From contig NZ_JAUYZJ010000008.1 in assembly GCF_030700285.1 (NCBI RefSeq), forward strand, positions 124,001 to 188,000: a DNA stretch of 64,000 bases. The letters run 5' to 3'. Under the pieces are notes generated by a model. The model was given only the letters and a program-made list of their open reading frames with translations, was not told the DNA's origin and ran no database searches. The stretch is from Methylobacterium sp. NEAU K (GTDB lineage Bacteria > Pseudomonadota > Alphaproteobacteria > Rhizobiales > Beijerinckiaceae). Made by a program: the position numbers and the translations under genes. Below are positions 37,035 through 46,359 of this stretch, piece after piece (position 1 is the first letter of the stretch; every line of letters starts with the position of its first letter).

Positions 37035-38417
37035 CTACTCCGCCGCGTCGAGGCGCGGGCGCTCGATGTGGCTGCGCTCGGCCTTGACCAGCTCGGCCGT
37101 GCGGAACGCCACCTCCAGCGCCTGCTCGGCGTTGAGGCGCGGGTCGCAGTAGGTGTGGTAGCGGTCCTGCAGGTCGTCGGCGGTGAGCGCGCGGGCGCCC
37201 CCGGTGCACTCGGTGACGTCCTTGCCGGTCATCTCCAGATGGATGCCGCCGGCGATCGTGCCCTCGGCCCGGTGGACACCGAAGAAGCCCTCGATCTCCT
37301 GCATGACCCGCTCGAACGGCCGGGTCTTGTAGCGGCCGGCCGCGACGGTGTTCCCGTGCATCGGGTCGCAGATCCAGACCACGGAGCGCCCTTCCCGCTC
37401 GACCGCGCGGATCAGGCCGGGCAGGTGCTCTCCGACCTTGTCCGCTCCGAACCGGCAGATCAGGCTCAAGCGGCCCGGCTCGTTCTCCGGGTTGAGCTGG
37501 TCGATCAGCCGGATCAGCCCGTCCGCCTTCATCGACGGGCCGCATTTCAGGCCGATCGGGTTGCGGATGCCGCGGGCGTACTCGACATGGGCGTGGTCCG
37601 GCTGACGGGTGCGATCGCCGATCCACAGCATGTGCCCGGAGGTCGCGTACCAGTCGCCGGTGGTCGAATCGACGCGGGTCAGCGCCTCCTCGTAGCCAAG
37701 CAGCAGGGCTTCGTGGCTCGTGTAGAAATCGGTTGTCCGCACCTCCGGATGCGTCTCCGGATTGATTCCGATCGCCCGCATGAAGTCGAGCGCGTCGGTC
37801 ATGCGGCCGGCGACGTCCTGGTAGCGCGAGGATTGCGGCGAATCCTTCACGAAGCCGAGCATCCACCGATGCGCGTTCTCCAGGTTGGCGTAGCCCCCGG
37901 TGGCGAAGGCGCGCAGCAGGTTCAGGGTCGCGGCGGATTGCCGGTAGGCCTCGAGCTGGCGCCGCGGGTCGGGCACGCGCGCCTCTTCGGTGAAGCCGAT
38001 GCCATTGACGATGTCGCCGCGGTAGCTCGGCAGGCTCACCCCATCGAGGGTCTCGGTGGGCGAGGAGCGCGGCTTGGCGAACTGCCCGGCGATGCGCCCG
38101 ACCTTCACCACCGGCGACCCGCCCGCGAAGGTGAGCACCATCGCCATCTGCAGGAATACCCGGAAGAAGTCGCGGATGTTGTCGGCCGAGTGCTCGTCAA
38201 AGCTTTCGGCGCAGTCGCCGCCCTGGAGCAGGAAGGCCTCGCCCGCCCCGACGCGCGCGAGCGCCGCCTTCAGCTTGCGGGCCTCACCGGCAAACACGAG
38301 GGGCGGGAAGCTCGCGATCTGCGTCTCGACCGCCTGCAGCGCTGCCGGGTCCGGATAGGCGGGGACCTGCTGGATCGGCAGGTGTCGCCAGCTCTTCGGT
38401 GTCCAACGCTCGGCCAT
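37035..38417 (-). CDS. aroG: 3-deoxy-7-phosphoheptulonate synthase, class II
   Basis: 460 residues. It condenses phosphoenolpyruvate and erythrose 4-phosphate in the first shikimate-pathway step. It is the class II (plant/actinobacterial-like) type, as shown by length, the N-terminal [19 protein letters not shown], the loop [15 protein letters not shown] (metal-binding Cys) and the C-terminal metal residues in [30 protein letters not shown] carries the metal-binding His. It ends a minus-strand run with gor and the sigma 1.1-like gene, 115 bp after the latter. Confidence 0.95.
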   Translation of the reverse strand: MAERWTPKSWRHLPIQQVPAYPDPAALQAVETQIASFPPLVFAGEARKLKAALARVGAGEAFLLQGGDCAESFDEHSADNIRDFFRVFLQMAMVLTFAGGSPVVKVGRIAGQFAKPRSSPTETLDGVSLPSYRGDIVNGIGFTEEARVPDPRRQLEAYRQSAATLNLLRAFATGGYANLENAHRWMLGFVKDSPQSSRYQDVAGRMTDALDFMRAIGINPETHPEVRTTDFYTSHEALLLGYEEALTRVDSTTGDWYATSGHMLWIGDRTRQPDHAHVEYARGIRNPIGLKCGPSMKADGLIRLIDQLNPENEPGRLSLICRFGADKVGEHLPGLIRAVEREGRSVVWICDPMHGNTVAAGRYKTRPFERVMQEIEGFFGVHRAEGTIAGGIHLEMTGKDVTECTGGARALTADDLQDRYHTYCDPRLNAEQALEVAFRTAELVKAERSHIERPRLDAAE

Positions 38418-38532
38418 GACGTCTCTCCGCGCACCTCTTCGTGCGGCCGCGCCTCACGCGCGCAGCGGGGCTTATAGAGAGGTTCGCGCGCCCATGCGAG
38501 TGCCGGTTCCGGGGGGCAGGCGCGCCTTCACC

Positions 38533-38853
38533 TCAGGCCTCGCCGTCCTCCACCTCGATGCCGTGCTCGGCCAGGATCCAGAAGATCGCCTCCAGATCCT
38601 CGGCCGAAACGTCCCGCGGCGGCAGCGCCTCCTCGAGGTCGTCGTAGGTCAGGCAGCGGCTGCGCTGCGCCTCCGCCTTCGCGAGAAGCCGGTCGATCGC
38701 CCGGCGGATGTCGGGGGACAGCGCGTCGTGGCTTGGAATCCGGTATCCGAAGGCCGGTCGCAGGGCATCGGCCAGCAGGCCGTCGATGATCGCCTGCCGA
38801 CGCGCGTGCGCGTCGCCCTCCCCTCGTCCCTTGCCTGCGCCCTGCTTGCCCAT
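38533..38853 (-). CDS. Lone sigma-70 region 1.1-like protein
   Basis: 106 residues. The C-terminal half, LTYDDLEEALPPRDVSAEDL followed by EAIFWILAEHGIEVEDGE, matches the sigma-70 region 1.1 pattern: a helix, a L-x-x-x-LP hinge, then the helix that ends in GIEV. The rest of sigma is absent. The N-terminal half is basic and helical with LRPAFGYRIPSHDALSPDIR. In housekeeping sigma factors region 1.1 masks DNA-binding surfaces until RNA polymerase is bound, so a stand-alone copy could modulate sigma. It is not a sigma fragment next to a pseudogene. It sits 54 bp downstream of gor. Confidence 0.7.
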   Translation of the reverse strand: MGKQGAGKGRGEGDAHARRQAIIDGLLADALRPAFGYRIPSHDALSPDIRRAIDRLLAKAEAQRSRCLTYDDLEEALPPRDVSAEDLEAIFWILAEHGIEVEDGEA

Positions 38854-38907
38854 GCCCCTGATATGGCTCGGTCGCGCACCGCGTCGAGGCCCCGCGGCGC
38901 GGGGATA

Positions 38908-40290
38908 TCAGCCGACGCCGACCGGATGCTTGGTCACCTCGGGGACGCGCAGGGTCACGAGTTCCTCGGCGGCGGTCGGGTGGACCGCGATGGTGCGGTC
39001 GAAATCGGCCTTGGTGGCGCCCATGGTGACGGCGATGCCGACCGCCTGGATCACCTCGCCCGCGTCGTGGCCGAAGATGTGGACGCCCACGACCCGGTCG
39101 CTGGCGCAATCGACGATCACCTTCATCAGGATCTGCTCCGCGCGGCCCGAGAGCGTCGCCTTCATGGGCCGGAAGCGCGCCTTGTAGACGTCGATCTTCC
39201 CGTAGATCTCGCGGGCAGCGGACTCGCTGTGCCCGACGACGCCGATCTCGGGCGTCGAGAACACGGCGGTCGGGATCAGGCGGTGGTCGACGCACGACGG
39301 CTTGCCGCCGAACACCGTGTCGGCGAAGGCGTGGCCCTCGCGAATCGCGACCGGCGTCAGGTTGGCGCGGTTGGTCACGTCGCCGACCGCGTAGATCGAG
39401 GGCACACGGGTCTGAGAATAGGCATCCACCGGGATCGCCCCTGCGGCATCGGTCTCGATGCCGACGCGGTCGAGGCCGAGCGCCGCGACGTTCGGGCGCC
39501 GGCCGGTGGCGACCAGAATCTGTTCGGCGGGGATTTCCGTGCCGTCGTCGAGCCGCGCGCACAATCCGCCGTCCCGGCGGTCGATGCGGACCAGGTTGCG
39601 GCCGAGCCGCAGGTCCATCCGCTTCCCGTAAGCCTCAGCCAATGCGTCCCGGACCTCGTCGTCGAAGCCGCGCAGCAGCCGGTCGCCCCTGTGGAGCAGG
39701 GTCGTACGGCTTCCCAGGGCGGCGAAGACCCCGGCGAACTCAACCGCGATGTAGCCGCCGCCGATCACCAGGATGCGCTCGGGCAGGTTGTCCAGCTCGA
39801 ACACTTCGTTCGAGGTGATCGCCAACTCGATGCCCGGCACCGCCGGTTCCTTCACCGGATGCGCGCCGACCGCGACAAGGATCCGCTCCGCCCGTACCGT
39901 CCGGTCAGAGCCGAGGAGGCGGACCGTGTGCGGATCCTCGATGACGGCGCGCTCGGGCACGATCGCGACGCCGGCGCGGATCAGGTTGGTGTCGTAGATT
40001 CCTTCGAGCCGGGTCACTTCGGCGTCGCGGCGGCGCTTGAGCGTGCCCCAGTCGAAGCGCGGTCGCTCGACGGTCCAGCCGAAGCCTGCCGCGTCCTCGA
40101 ACTCGTCGGCGAAGCGGCCGGCATAGACCATCAGCTTCTTCGGCACGCAGCCGCGGATCACGCAGGTCCCGCCGACCCGGTACTCCTCAGCCAGCATCAC
40201 CTTGGCGCCGTAGCCGGCCGCGATCCGCGCCGCGCGCACGCCTCCCGAACCACCACCGATCACGAAGAGGTCGACGTCGAAGGCGCTCAT
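38908..40290 (-). CDS. gor: Glutathione-disulfide reductase
   Basis: 460 residues from the ATG at 40288-40290. It reduces oxidised glutathione with NADPH in the cytosol. FAD binds at DLFVIGGGSGGVRAARIAAG. The redox disulfide is in GGTCVIRGCVPKK (Cys-x4-Cys). NADPH binds at ILVIGGGYIAVEFAGVFAAL with HRGDRLLRGFD beyond. The dimer-domain His-Glu pair is in AVHPTAAEELVTLR. Its start overlaps the stop of the upstream O-antigen-ligase-like gene (ATGA), so the two are coupled. Confidence 0.95.
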   Translation of the reverse strand: MSAFDVDLFVIGGGSGGVRAARIAAGYGAKVMLAEEYRVGGTCVIRGCVPKKLMVYAGRFADEFEDAAGFGWTVERPRFDWGTLKRRRDAEVTRLEGIYDTNLIRAGVAIVPERAVIEDPHTVRLLGSDRTVRAERILVAVGAHPVKEPAVPGIELAITSNEVFELDNLPERILVIGGGYIAVEFAGVFAALGSRTTLLHRGDRLLRGFDDEVRDALAEAYGKRMDLRLGRNLVRIDRRDGGLCARLDDGTEIPAEQILVATGRRPNVAALGLDRVGIETDAAGAIPVDAYSQTRVPSIYAVGDVTNRANLTPVAIREGHAFADTVFGGKPSCVDHRLIPTAVFSTPEIGVVGHSESAAREIYGKIDVYKARFRPMKATLSGRAEQILMKVIVDCASDRVVGVHIFGHDAGEVIQAVGIAVTMGATKADFDRTIAVHPTAAEELVTLRVPEVTKHPVGVG

Positions 40291-41507
40291 GCGGGGCCGT
40301 CCATCTCGGGTCTCGTGTCGGCGCGCGGCTGTGCCGCCTCGCGCATCCAGGTGATGGCAGTGCCGAGCCCGGCCGTCCACCACGCCGCCCAGCCATTGTG
40401 CTCGACGAAGGCGATCGCGGCCGCGCAGGCGACGAGGCCCAGCGTCGCGGCACGGTCCGGTTGTGCCATCGGGGCGACGCGCGCGAGCATCAGCATCAGG
40501 GCGAGCGACGCGAGAAGCGCGCCGGGAACCCCCAGCTCGGCCCAGACCTGCAGGAAGCTGTTGTGCGGGTGCCCGACGCCGAGGAGCACGCGCATCTCGG
40601 GCGCGACCACGCCGGCGACCGGGGTTTCGGCAAAGCGCGCGCTCGTGCCGTAGCCCGCCCCCCGCCATGGGTCGGCCGCGACGGCCGCCCCGAAGCTCCG
40701 GGCGATGGCGACCCGCGCCCGGGAAGAGGATTGGACCAAGCGCTCGTGCGCCGCTTCCGGCATGACCCGGGCGAGGAGATCGCCCTCCACGGGGGCGACC
40801 GCCACGGCGAGGCCGAGGCCGAGGCCGGCGAGCGCGATGCCGGTCCGCATCGGCAGCAGTCGAACGGCCGCAAACAGCGCGGCTCCGGCCAAGAGGCCGA
40901 GCTGCGCGGCTCCGCTGATCGAGCGCAGCACGCCCAGTCCCGCGAAGGCGATCGTCGCCGTGGCGAGGCCGCGCGCGCCGCCTCGCCACAGCACCAGCGC
41001 CAGAGGGGCGGCCACGAGGTCGAGGGTCAGGGCCGGCCGGTTGTGGACAAAGGCCGCGACCCGGCGCCCGAGCGCCCGTTCCAGCGCGAGGTCGGCCGCG
41101 AGGTCGATGGCGATGACGAGGCCCGCCAGCACGATCGCGGCCGCCGCGAGGCGCGGCGCGAAGGCCGGGATCCGCCCCGGCGCGAGGCAGGCCAGCAGGT
41201 AGGCCGCCGCGAGGGTCGGCAGGAACTCGCCGAGCACCCGCAGCGACGCTCCGGGAAAGGGGCTCCAGGCGAGCGAGACGAGGCACCAGAGCACGAAGGC
41301 GAGCGCCGCAGCGGCCAGCGGACTCGCGAGCGGCGCCAGCAGGCGTGTGCGCAGGCTCGCGCGGTCCTCGATCCAGCGCCCAGTCAGGAAGGCAAGCGCG
41401 GCCAGCGCAACCACGGCCGGGCTCGACCGGTTGGCCAGCGCCATCGCCAGCGGCATGGCGGCGAGCAGTACGGCACCCGCCGCGTAGAGGCGGCCGGCCG
41501 CAGTCAT
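40287..41507 (-). CDS. O-antigen ligase/polymerase-like membrane protein
   Basis: 406 residues with about ten to twelve hydrophobic helices. The Wzy_C/WaaL-type signature is HPHNSFLQVWAELGVPGALL near residue 310, preceded by the long periplasmic loop with RGAGYGTSARFAETPVAG. Family members join or polymerise undecaprenyl-linked glycans at the periplasmic face. No glycan operon is visible; it is coupled to gor by an ATGA overlap, which is odd functionally. Confidence 0.82.
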   Translation of the reverse strand: MTAAGRLYAAGAVLLAAMPLAMALANRSSPAVVALAALAFLTGRWIEDRASLRTRLLAPLASPLAAAALAFVLWCLVSLAWSPFPGASLRVLGEFLPTLAAAYLLACLAPGRIPAFAPRLAAAAIVLAGLVIAIDLAADLALERALGRRVAAFVHNRPALTLDLVAAPLALVLWRGGARGLATATIAFAGLGVLRSISGAAQLGLLAGAALFAAVRLLPMRTGIALAGLGLGLAVAVAPVEGDLLARVMPEAAHERLVQSSSRARVAIARSFGAAVAADPWRGAGYGTSARFAETPVAGVVAPEMRVLLGVGHPHNSFLQVWAELGVPGALLASLALMLMLARVAPMAQPDRAATLGLVACAAAIAFVEHNGWAAWWTAGLGTAITWMREAAQPRADTRPEMDGPA

Positions 41508-41549
41508 GAGGCCGCTGTCACGTCGGTCCGCCCGTCAGCGCGGCCGAAC

Positions 41550-42110
41550 TCACTGCATCTGGTGGCCGCGCTTGCCCATCTCGGCGCGGACCCGGACCAT
41601 CACGTATTCCGACACGTCCTGCGTCCAGTCCTGCATCTCCCGCACCATCTCGTCCAGGAGCTGCGGCTGCGCCTCCACGTAGCGCTTGCCGGCGGCCGAG
41701 CGGAAGAAGGTCGCGATCTCCTTCAGCTCGGACTCCGAGAACTTCGCCGCGTAGGTCCGGGCTGCGATGTCGATCATGCGCTGCTTCTGCAGCTCCATCT
41801 CGGGCTGCAGCGACGCCAAAACCTCGTCGAGATCCTTGGAGAGCTCGGGCCGCGTCACCGTCTGCTTGCGGATCTGGTCGGCGAAGGCGGGCAGCACCGA
41901 GTCGAACGACCGCGCGATCCCGGAGCTGAGCATCACCTCGCGGGCGAGCGCGAGGTGGCTGGGGCTGTAGGCTGGCGCCGCGGCGGGCGTGCTCGCCTGC
42001 GCCGCTGCCTTGCCCTGGGAAGGCTTGTTCGGCTGGGCAGAGGCTGCGGGCGGGAGGATCGCGAGCGCGGCGAGCGCGAGGCCGAGCACGGCGGTGAGGC
42101 GTCGGGACAT
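41550..42110 (-). CDS. Exported DUF2059 protein
   Basis: 186 residues with a signal peptide ending near SAQPNKP. The DUF2059 region covers about 55-170: LAREVMLSSGIARSFDSVLP, then DIAARTYAAKFSESELKEIA and FFRSAAGKRYVEAQPQLLDE, the family hallmark of a helical periplasmic domain. No enzymatic function is known. It lies 30 bp after rpiA and upstream of the O-antigen-ligase-like gene on the same strand. Confidence 0.9.
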   Translation of the reverse strand: MSRRLTAVLGLALAALAILPPAASAQPNKPSQGKAAAQASTPAAAPAYSPSHLALAREVMLSSGIARSFDSVLPAFADQIRKQTVTRPELSKDLDEVLASLQPEMELQKQRMIDIAARTYAAKFSESELKEIATFFRSAAGKRYVEAQPQLLDEMVREMQDWTQDVSEYVMVRVRAEMGKRGHQMQ

Positions 42111-42140
42111 GCTGAACGTTCCTGCGAGGATTGCGGCGCC

Positions 42141-42854
42141 TCAGGTGAGGCTGCCGAGAACGATGATCTCGGCCTGCCCGTCCCGGTCGGCCGCCAGGAT
42201 CGCGGCGTCGGCGATGCCGAGGAACAGGCCGTGCTCGACCACCCCCGGCACGGCCCAGAGGGCGGCGCCGAGCGCGTCGGGATCGGCGATCGCGCCGAGA
42301 TGGGCGTCGAGGATGTGGTGGCCGCCATCGGTGACGAGGGGGAGGCCGCCCGGCTGCAGGCGCAGCCGGACCGGGCCGGTGCAGCCGGCATCCGCGACCG
42401 CCGACTCGACGGCGCGGTGCGTCGCGGTCAGGCCGAACGCGTTCACCTCGACCGGTAGCGGGAAGGCGCCCAGCCGGGACACGTGCTTGGCCGCATCGGC
42501 GATGACCACCATGCGGCGGCTGGCATAGGCGACGATCTTCTCGCGCAGCAGCGCCGCGCCGCCGCCCTTGATCAGGCGCAGCTGGTCGTCGACCTCGTCG
42601 GCGCCGTCGATGGTCAGATCGAGTTCGGGCAGCTCGTCCAGCGTGGCGAGCCGGATCCCGAGAGCCTCGGCCTGCGCCCGCGTCGCCTCGGAGGTCGGCA
42701 CGCCGACGATGTCGAGCCCGTCGCGGACACGCGCGCCGAGCAGCGTGACGAAGGCCGCGGCCGTGGAGCCGGTGCCGAGACCCAGCCGCATCCCGGGCTC
42801 GACCAGGTCGAGGGCGCGCGCTGCCGCCGCCCGGCGCAGGTCCGGCCCGCTCAC
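42141..42854 (-). CDS. rpiA: Ribose-5-phosphate isomerase A
   Basis: 237 residues from a GTG at 42852-42854 ([17 protein letters not shown]); the frame stays open upstream but that extension is unlike the family. It interconverts ribose 5-phosphate and ribulose 5-phosphate. Motifs are [16 protein letters not shown] (phosphate site), [20 protein letters not shown] (catalytic Asp and Lys region), [15 protein letters not shown], and [13 protein letters not shown] near the C-terminal third. No strong ribosome-binding site precedes the GTG, so the start is less sure than the identity. Confidence 0.94.
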   Translation of the reverse strand: MSGPDLRRAAAARALDLVEPGMRLGLGTGSTAAAFVTLLGARVRDGLDIVGVPTSEATRAQAEALGIRLATLDELPELDLTIDGADEVDDQLRLIKGGGAALLREKIVAYASRRMVVIADAAKHVSRLGAFPLPVEVNAFGLTATHRAVESAVADAGCTGPVRLRLQPGGLPLVTDGGHHILDAHLGAIADPDALGAALWAVPGVVEHGLFLGIADAAILAADRDGQAEIIVLGSLT

Positions 42855-42984
42855 CGGACGGATGCCCGGTCGGCAGAAGGGATCGAGATGTCGCGCATGC
42901 GGGGCGGCCGGGCTTTCCGATGAGGTCGGGCGGCCCCTAGCACGTGACAGGGCCGACCGGAACGCCTGCGCGGACAATGCCGCG

Positions 42985-43449
42985 TCACGGACGCGTACCC
43001 TGTGTCGGTGTGGCGCTGGCCCCTGCCCGGCCGGGTGCCGGCCCGGTCAGCGGCGTATCGGACGCGCCCTCGGATCCGGGCTTCGCCTGCTGGGTGCAGA
43101 CCACCTGCTCCTTCTTCACCAGCACGAAGCAGATGCTCATCTCGCCGGTCCTGTAGTTCACCCGGAAGACGCCGGCCTCGCGGGTGTGGCGGCTGGCGAC
43201 GAGCCCGTATTCCGACGGCGTCTGCGGCCCGGCGCCCTCGCCGGGGCCGAAGCAGACCGTCTGGCCGATGCCGCCGACCGATTCCTGGAGCCCATACTGG
43301 CAGGAGGTCACCTCGCCGGTGACCTTGTCGACCCGGTACATCCGGTTGAGGTCGGTCTGCGGAGCGGGCACGAACTCGAACGAGGCTGCCGCTGCCGGCA
43401 GGGCGTGGAGCGCGATGCAGGCGGCGAGGAAAGGCAGAGACGGTTTCAT
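42985..43449 (-). CDS. Exported hypothetical protein
   Basis: 154 residues from the ATG at 43447-43449. A signal peptide ([20 protein letters not shown]) precedes about 100 residues with two phrases that look like a short duplication: [20 protein letters not shown] and [20 protein letters not shown]. The tail is Pro/Gly-rich and probably disordered. Family unknown. It is divergent from gph. Confidence 0.7.
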   Translation of the reverse strand: MKPSLPFLAACIALHALPAAAASFEFVPAPQTDLNRMYRVDKVTGEVTSCQYGLQESVGGIGQTVCFGPGEGAGPQTPSEYGLVASRHTREAGVFRVNYRTGEMSICFVLVKKEQVVCTQQAKPGSEGASDTPLTGPAPGRAGASATPTQGTRP

Positions 43450-43610
43450 CGAGGGTCCCAGGGGCTGGTGCGCCCCGCCTTTCGCTGCGCTTTCGGGCGA
43501 GTGTAGGGCGCGGGACCGTGCAACCCATGCTTCGAGTGCCCGGCCGCCGCGGCCTTGCCCCCCGTCCCGCCCGCCGCTAGCGAGACGCAAGCCAGCAGGA
43601 GCTTGACCGG

Positions 43611-44309
43611 ATGCCGCCCGAACCGACGACCCGACCGCCGATCGCCGTGTTCGACCTGGACGGGACGCTGGCGGAGACCGCGGGGGACCTCATCGGCACG
43701 CTCAACGTGCTGATGCGGCGGGAGGGACTCGCCGAGCTGCCGCTGTCCCAGGCCCGCGGTCTGATCGGCGCGGGTGCCAAGGCGCTGATCCGGCGGGGAT
43801 TCGAGGCGGAGGGGCGTCCGCTCTCGCAGACGGATCACGACCGCCTGTTCGACGCCTTCATCGACCATTACGGGGCGCATCTCGCCGACACGTCGCACCT
43901 CTATCCGGGCCTCGTTGAGGCGCTCGACGCGCTGGAGGAAACGGGCTTCCGCCTCGCGGTCTGCACCAACAAGTTCGAGGGGCAGTCGGTGGAGCTCCTG
44001 CGCATGCTCGGGATCGGCCACCGATTCGCGGCGATCTGCGGACGCGATACCTTTCCGCATTACAAGCCCGACCCGCGCCACCTGACAGGCACGATCGCCC
44101 GCGCCGGGGGGAACCCGGCCCGGGCCGTCATGGTCGGCGATTCCCGCACCGACATCGATACCGCCAAGGCCGCCGGGATCCCGGTGGTGGCCGTGGCCTT
44201 CGGCTACACCGACGTGCCGGTGACCGAACTCGGACCGGATCGGGTGATCGGGCACTTTTCCGAGCTGGCCGGTGCGATCGGCGCGCTGGTCCAGATCGAC
44301 GCGACCTGA
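43611..44309 (+). CDS. gph: Phosphoglycolate phosphatase-like HAD hydrolase
   Basis: 232 residues. HAD motif I is VFDLDGTLAETAGDL with both nucleophile and acid/base Asp, motif II is AVCTNKFEGQ, motif III is HYKPDPRHL and motif IV is MVGDSRTDIDTAKAAG. The helical cap between motifs I and II and overall length fit Gph, which removes 2-phosphoglycolate arising from DNA repair and oxygenation reactions. Related HAD enzymes with other phosphate esters cannot be excluded. It is convergent with the aminotransferase gene, 4 bp apart. Confidence 0.85.
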   Translation: MPPEPTTRPPIAVFDLDGTLAETAGDLIGTLNVLMRREGLAELPLSQARGLIGAGAKALIRRGFEAEGRPLSQTDHDRLFDAFIDHYGAHLADTSHLYPGLVEALDALEETGFRLAVCTNKFEGQSVELLRMLGIGHRFAAICGRDTFPHYKPDPRHLTGTIARAGGNPARAVMVGDSRTDIDTAKAAGIPVVAVAFGYTDVPVTELGPDRVIGHFSELAGAIGALVQIDAT

Positions 44310-44313
44310 GCCC

Positions 44314-45468
44314 TCAGCGGAGCCAGGTCCGCAGGCGCGCCACCGCCTCGCGGCACTCGGCCTCGGAGCCCGCGAACGAGAAGCGGACGTGGTGGCTGCC
44401 GAGTTCCGGGTCGAAATCGAGCCCCGGAGTCGCGGCGACGTTCGCCTCGTCGAGCATCCGCCGGCAGAACGTGGTCGCGTCGTTGGTGAGGTTCGCCACG
44501 TCCGCGTAGAGGTAGAAGGCGCCGTCGGCCGGGTGCACGCTCCCGAGGCCGAGGCCCGGGAACGCATCGAGCAGGATCGCCCGGTTGCGGGCGTAGCCTT
44601 CGCGGATGGCGTCGAGTTCCTCCGTGGCTTCGAAGGCGGCGAGCGCGCCGACCTGCGAGAGGTACGGCGCCGAGATGTAGAGGTTCTGCGCCAGCCGCTC
44701 GATCGGGCGGACCAGCGCCTCCGGGACCACCATCCAGCCGACGCGCCAGCCGGTCATGCAGTGGTATTTCGAGAACGAGTTGATCACCACCGCGTCGGGG
44801 TCGAAGCGCAGGGCTGTCACGGTGGGCAGCCCGTAGCTGAGGCCATGATAGATCTCGTCCGAGATCAGCGGCAGGCTCAGTTCGCGCGCCGCCGCGCATA
44901 GGTCCCGCAGCGCGGCCTCGGCGATCACCGTGCCGGACGGGTTCGCCGGGCTCATCACCAGGGCGCCCGCCACCGCCTCCAGCGCGTGGGTCTCGCGCAG
45001 CAGGGCGGCGGTGGGGGCGAAGCGGTCCTCTGCGCGCAGCACCAACGGGGCGGGCACGAGGTCGAGGGCGGCCAGAATGCTGCGATAGGCCGGGTAGCCG
45101 GGCTGCGGCACCGCCACCCGGGCGCCCGCGTCGAACAGGCTCATGAAGGCCAGGACGAAGCCGGCCGAGGACCCGGTGGTGATCACCACCCGCTCCGGGT
45201 CGACGGCGACGCCGTGGCGCTCCGCATAATCCCGGGCGATCCGCTCGCGCAGGGCCGGCAGGCCCAGCGCCTCGGTGTAGGGCACGCGGCCGGCGGCCAG
45301 CGCTCCCTGCGCGGCCGCGATCACCGCGCGCGGGGCCGGCGCCGAGGGTTGGCCGACTTCCATGCGCACCACGTCGTCACCGCGCCGCGTCTTGGCGGCG
45401 GCGGCGGCCATGACGTCCATGGCGAGGAACGGCTGGACGGCGGCGGCGCGCCGGGAGATCGGAATCAT
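44314..45468 (-). CDS. Class I/II pyridoxal-phosphate aminotransferase
   Basis: 384 residues from the ATG at 45466-45468. The PLP lysine is in VVINSFSKYHCMTGWRVGWM. Other family motifs are TTGSSAGFVLAFMSLFDAGA, the substrate loop MSPANPSGT and SDEIYHGLSYG. The C-terminal Arg that binds the substrate carboxylate is in HVRFSFAGSEAE. This is the AspC/AlaT-like branch; substrate specificity is not determined. GMP of the N-terminus is normal, and no signal peptide is present. Confidence 0.88.
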   Translation of the reverse strand: MIPISRRAAAVQPFLAMDVMAAAAAKTRRGDDVVRMEVGQPSAPAPRAVIAAAQGALAAGRVPYTEALGLPALRERIARDYAERHGVAVDPERVVITTGSSAGFVLAFMSLFDAGARVAVPQPGYPAYRSILAALDLVPAPLVLRAEDRFAPTAALLRETHALEAVAGALVMSPANPSGTVIAEAALRDLCAAARELSLPLISDEIYHGLSYGLPTVTALRFDPDAVVINSFSKYHCMTGWRVGWMVVPEALVRPIERLAQNLYISAPYLSQVGALAAFEATEELDAIREGYARNRAILLDAFPGLGLGSVHPADGAFYLYADVANLTNDATTFCRRMLDEANVAATPGLDFDPELGSHHVRFSFAGSEAECREAVARLRTWLR

Positions 45469-45558
45469 GCGGTCCTGAAGGGTGCGCTGCGGTGCCTCGC
45501 CGGGCTGGCGGACGGGGTTAGACCCTGTCGGCCCCGGCCTCAACCGGCGGCGCGCTGC

Positions 45559-46224
45559 TCAGCGTGGCACCATGCCCGCGGCCATGTTGACGGCGAGCGC
45601 CAGGATGCCGGTGTTGAACAGGTAGGCGCAGACGGTCTGCGCCGTCGCGATCCGCCGCATGCGCTTGCTGACCAGGTTGGTGTCCGAAGTCGCCGCCGCC
45701 GCGCCGATGGTCACGGTGAAGTAGAGGAAGTCCCAGAAGTCCGGCTCGGTGTCGCCATGGAAATCCAGGCCGCCACGCTCGGCTTCCGCCTCGGGCCCTG
45801 TCTCCACGCCGTAATAGACGTGGGCATAGTGGACCGTGAAGACGAGCTGCATGAACACCCAGGTGCAGAGCATGCTGGTCCCCGCCAGGGCCAGGGCATA
45901 GCCCTGGATCGATCCGGTGACGCGGCCGCCGACGACCAGCACGGCCACCGAGCCGAGACTCGCCGCAGAGGCCAGCAGGGCGAAGAGCGTGATGACGCCG
46001 GCGCTGTCGTCGAGCCGGGCGGCCTCGCGGCGCATCGCGTCCCGCGACTGCCCGGTCGCCCGCCGCACGACGAGGACGGCGTGGACCACCACGCCCGCGC
46101 ACCAGCCGGCCAGCAGCCGCATGCCCGGATCCGGGCCCGGCGCGAGCGCGGCCGCGACGAGCGCCACGAGGATCGCGCAGAGCAGGTGCGGGCGCAACCA
46201 GAAGGCTTGGAACAGCTTGGGCAT
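45559..46224 (-). CDS. DUF1345 membrane protein
   Basis: 221 residues from the ATG at 46222-46224. Five or six hydrophobic helices are present. The DUF1345 signature is the MQLVFTVHYAHVYYG helix followed by the loop DTEPDFWDFLYFTVTIGAAA and SDTNLVSKRMRRIATAQ. This resembles a voltage-channel-like TM pair without a proven activity. The gene is solitary and divergent from the DsbA-like gene. Confidence 0.88.
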   Translation of the reverse strand: MPKLFQAFWLRPHLLCAILVALVAAALAPGPDPGMRLLAGWCAGVVVHAVLVVRRATGQSRDAMRREAARLDDSAGVITLFALLASAASLGSVAVLVVGGRVTGSIQGYALALAGTSMLCTWVFMQLVFTVHYAHVYYGVETGPEAEAERGGLDFHGDTEPDFWDFLYFTVTIGAAAATSDTNLVSKRMRRIATAQTVCAYLFNTGILALAVNMAAGMVPR

Positions 46225-46359
46225 ATTCGGACGGGTCGCGCTCGGCGGAAGGGATTCGCGTGCCGGCCACGTGATTTGACCCGGCGCCGCGAAAACGCCT
46301 AACCCACCCTCTACCGCTCGCGCCATGCGCGGGCCGGCTGCCGCGCACAGCGAGGATCC

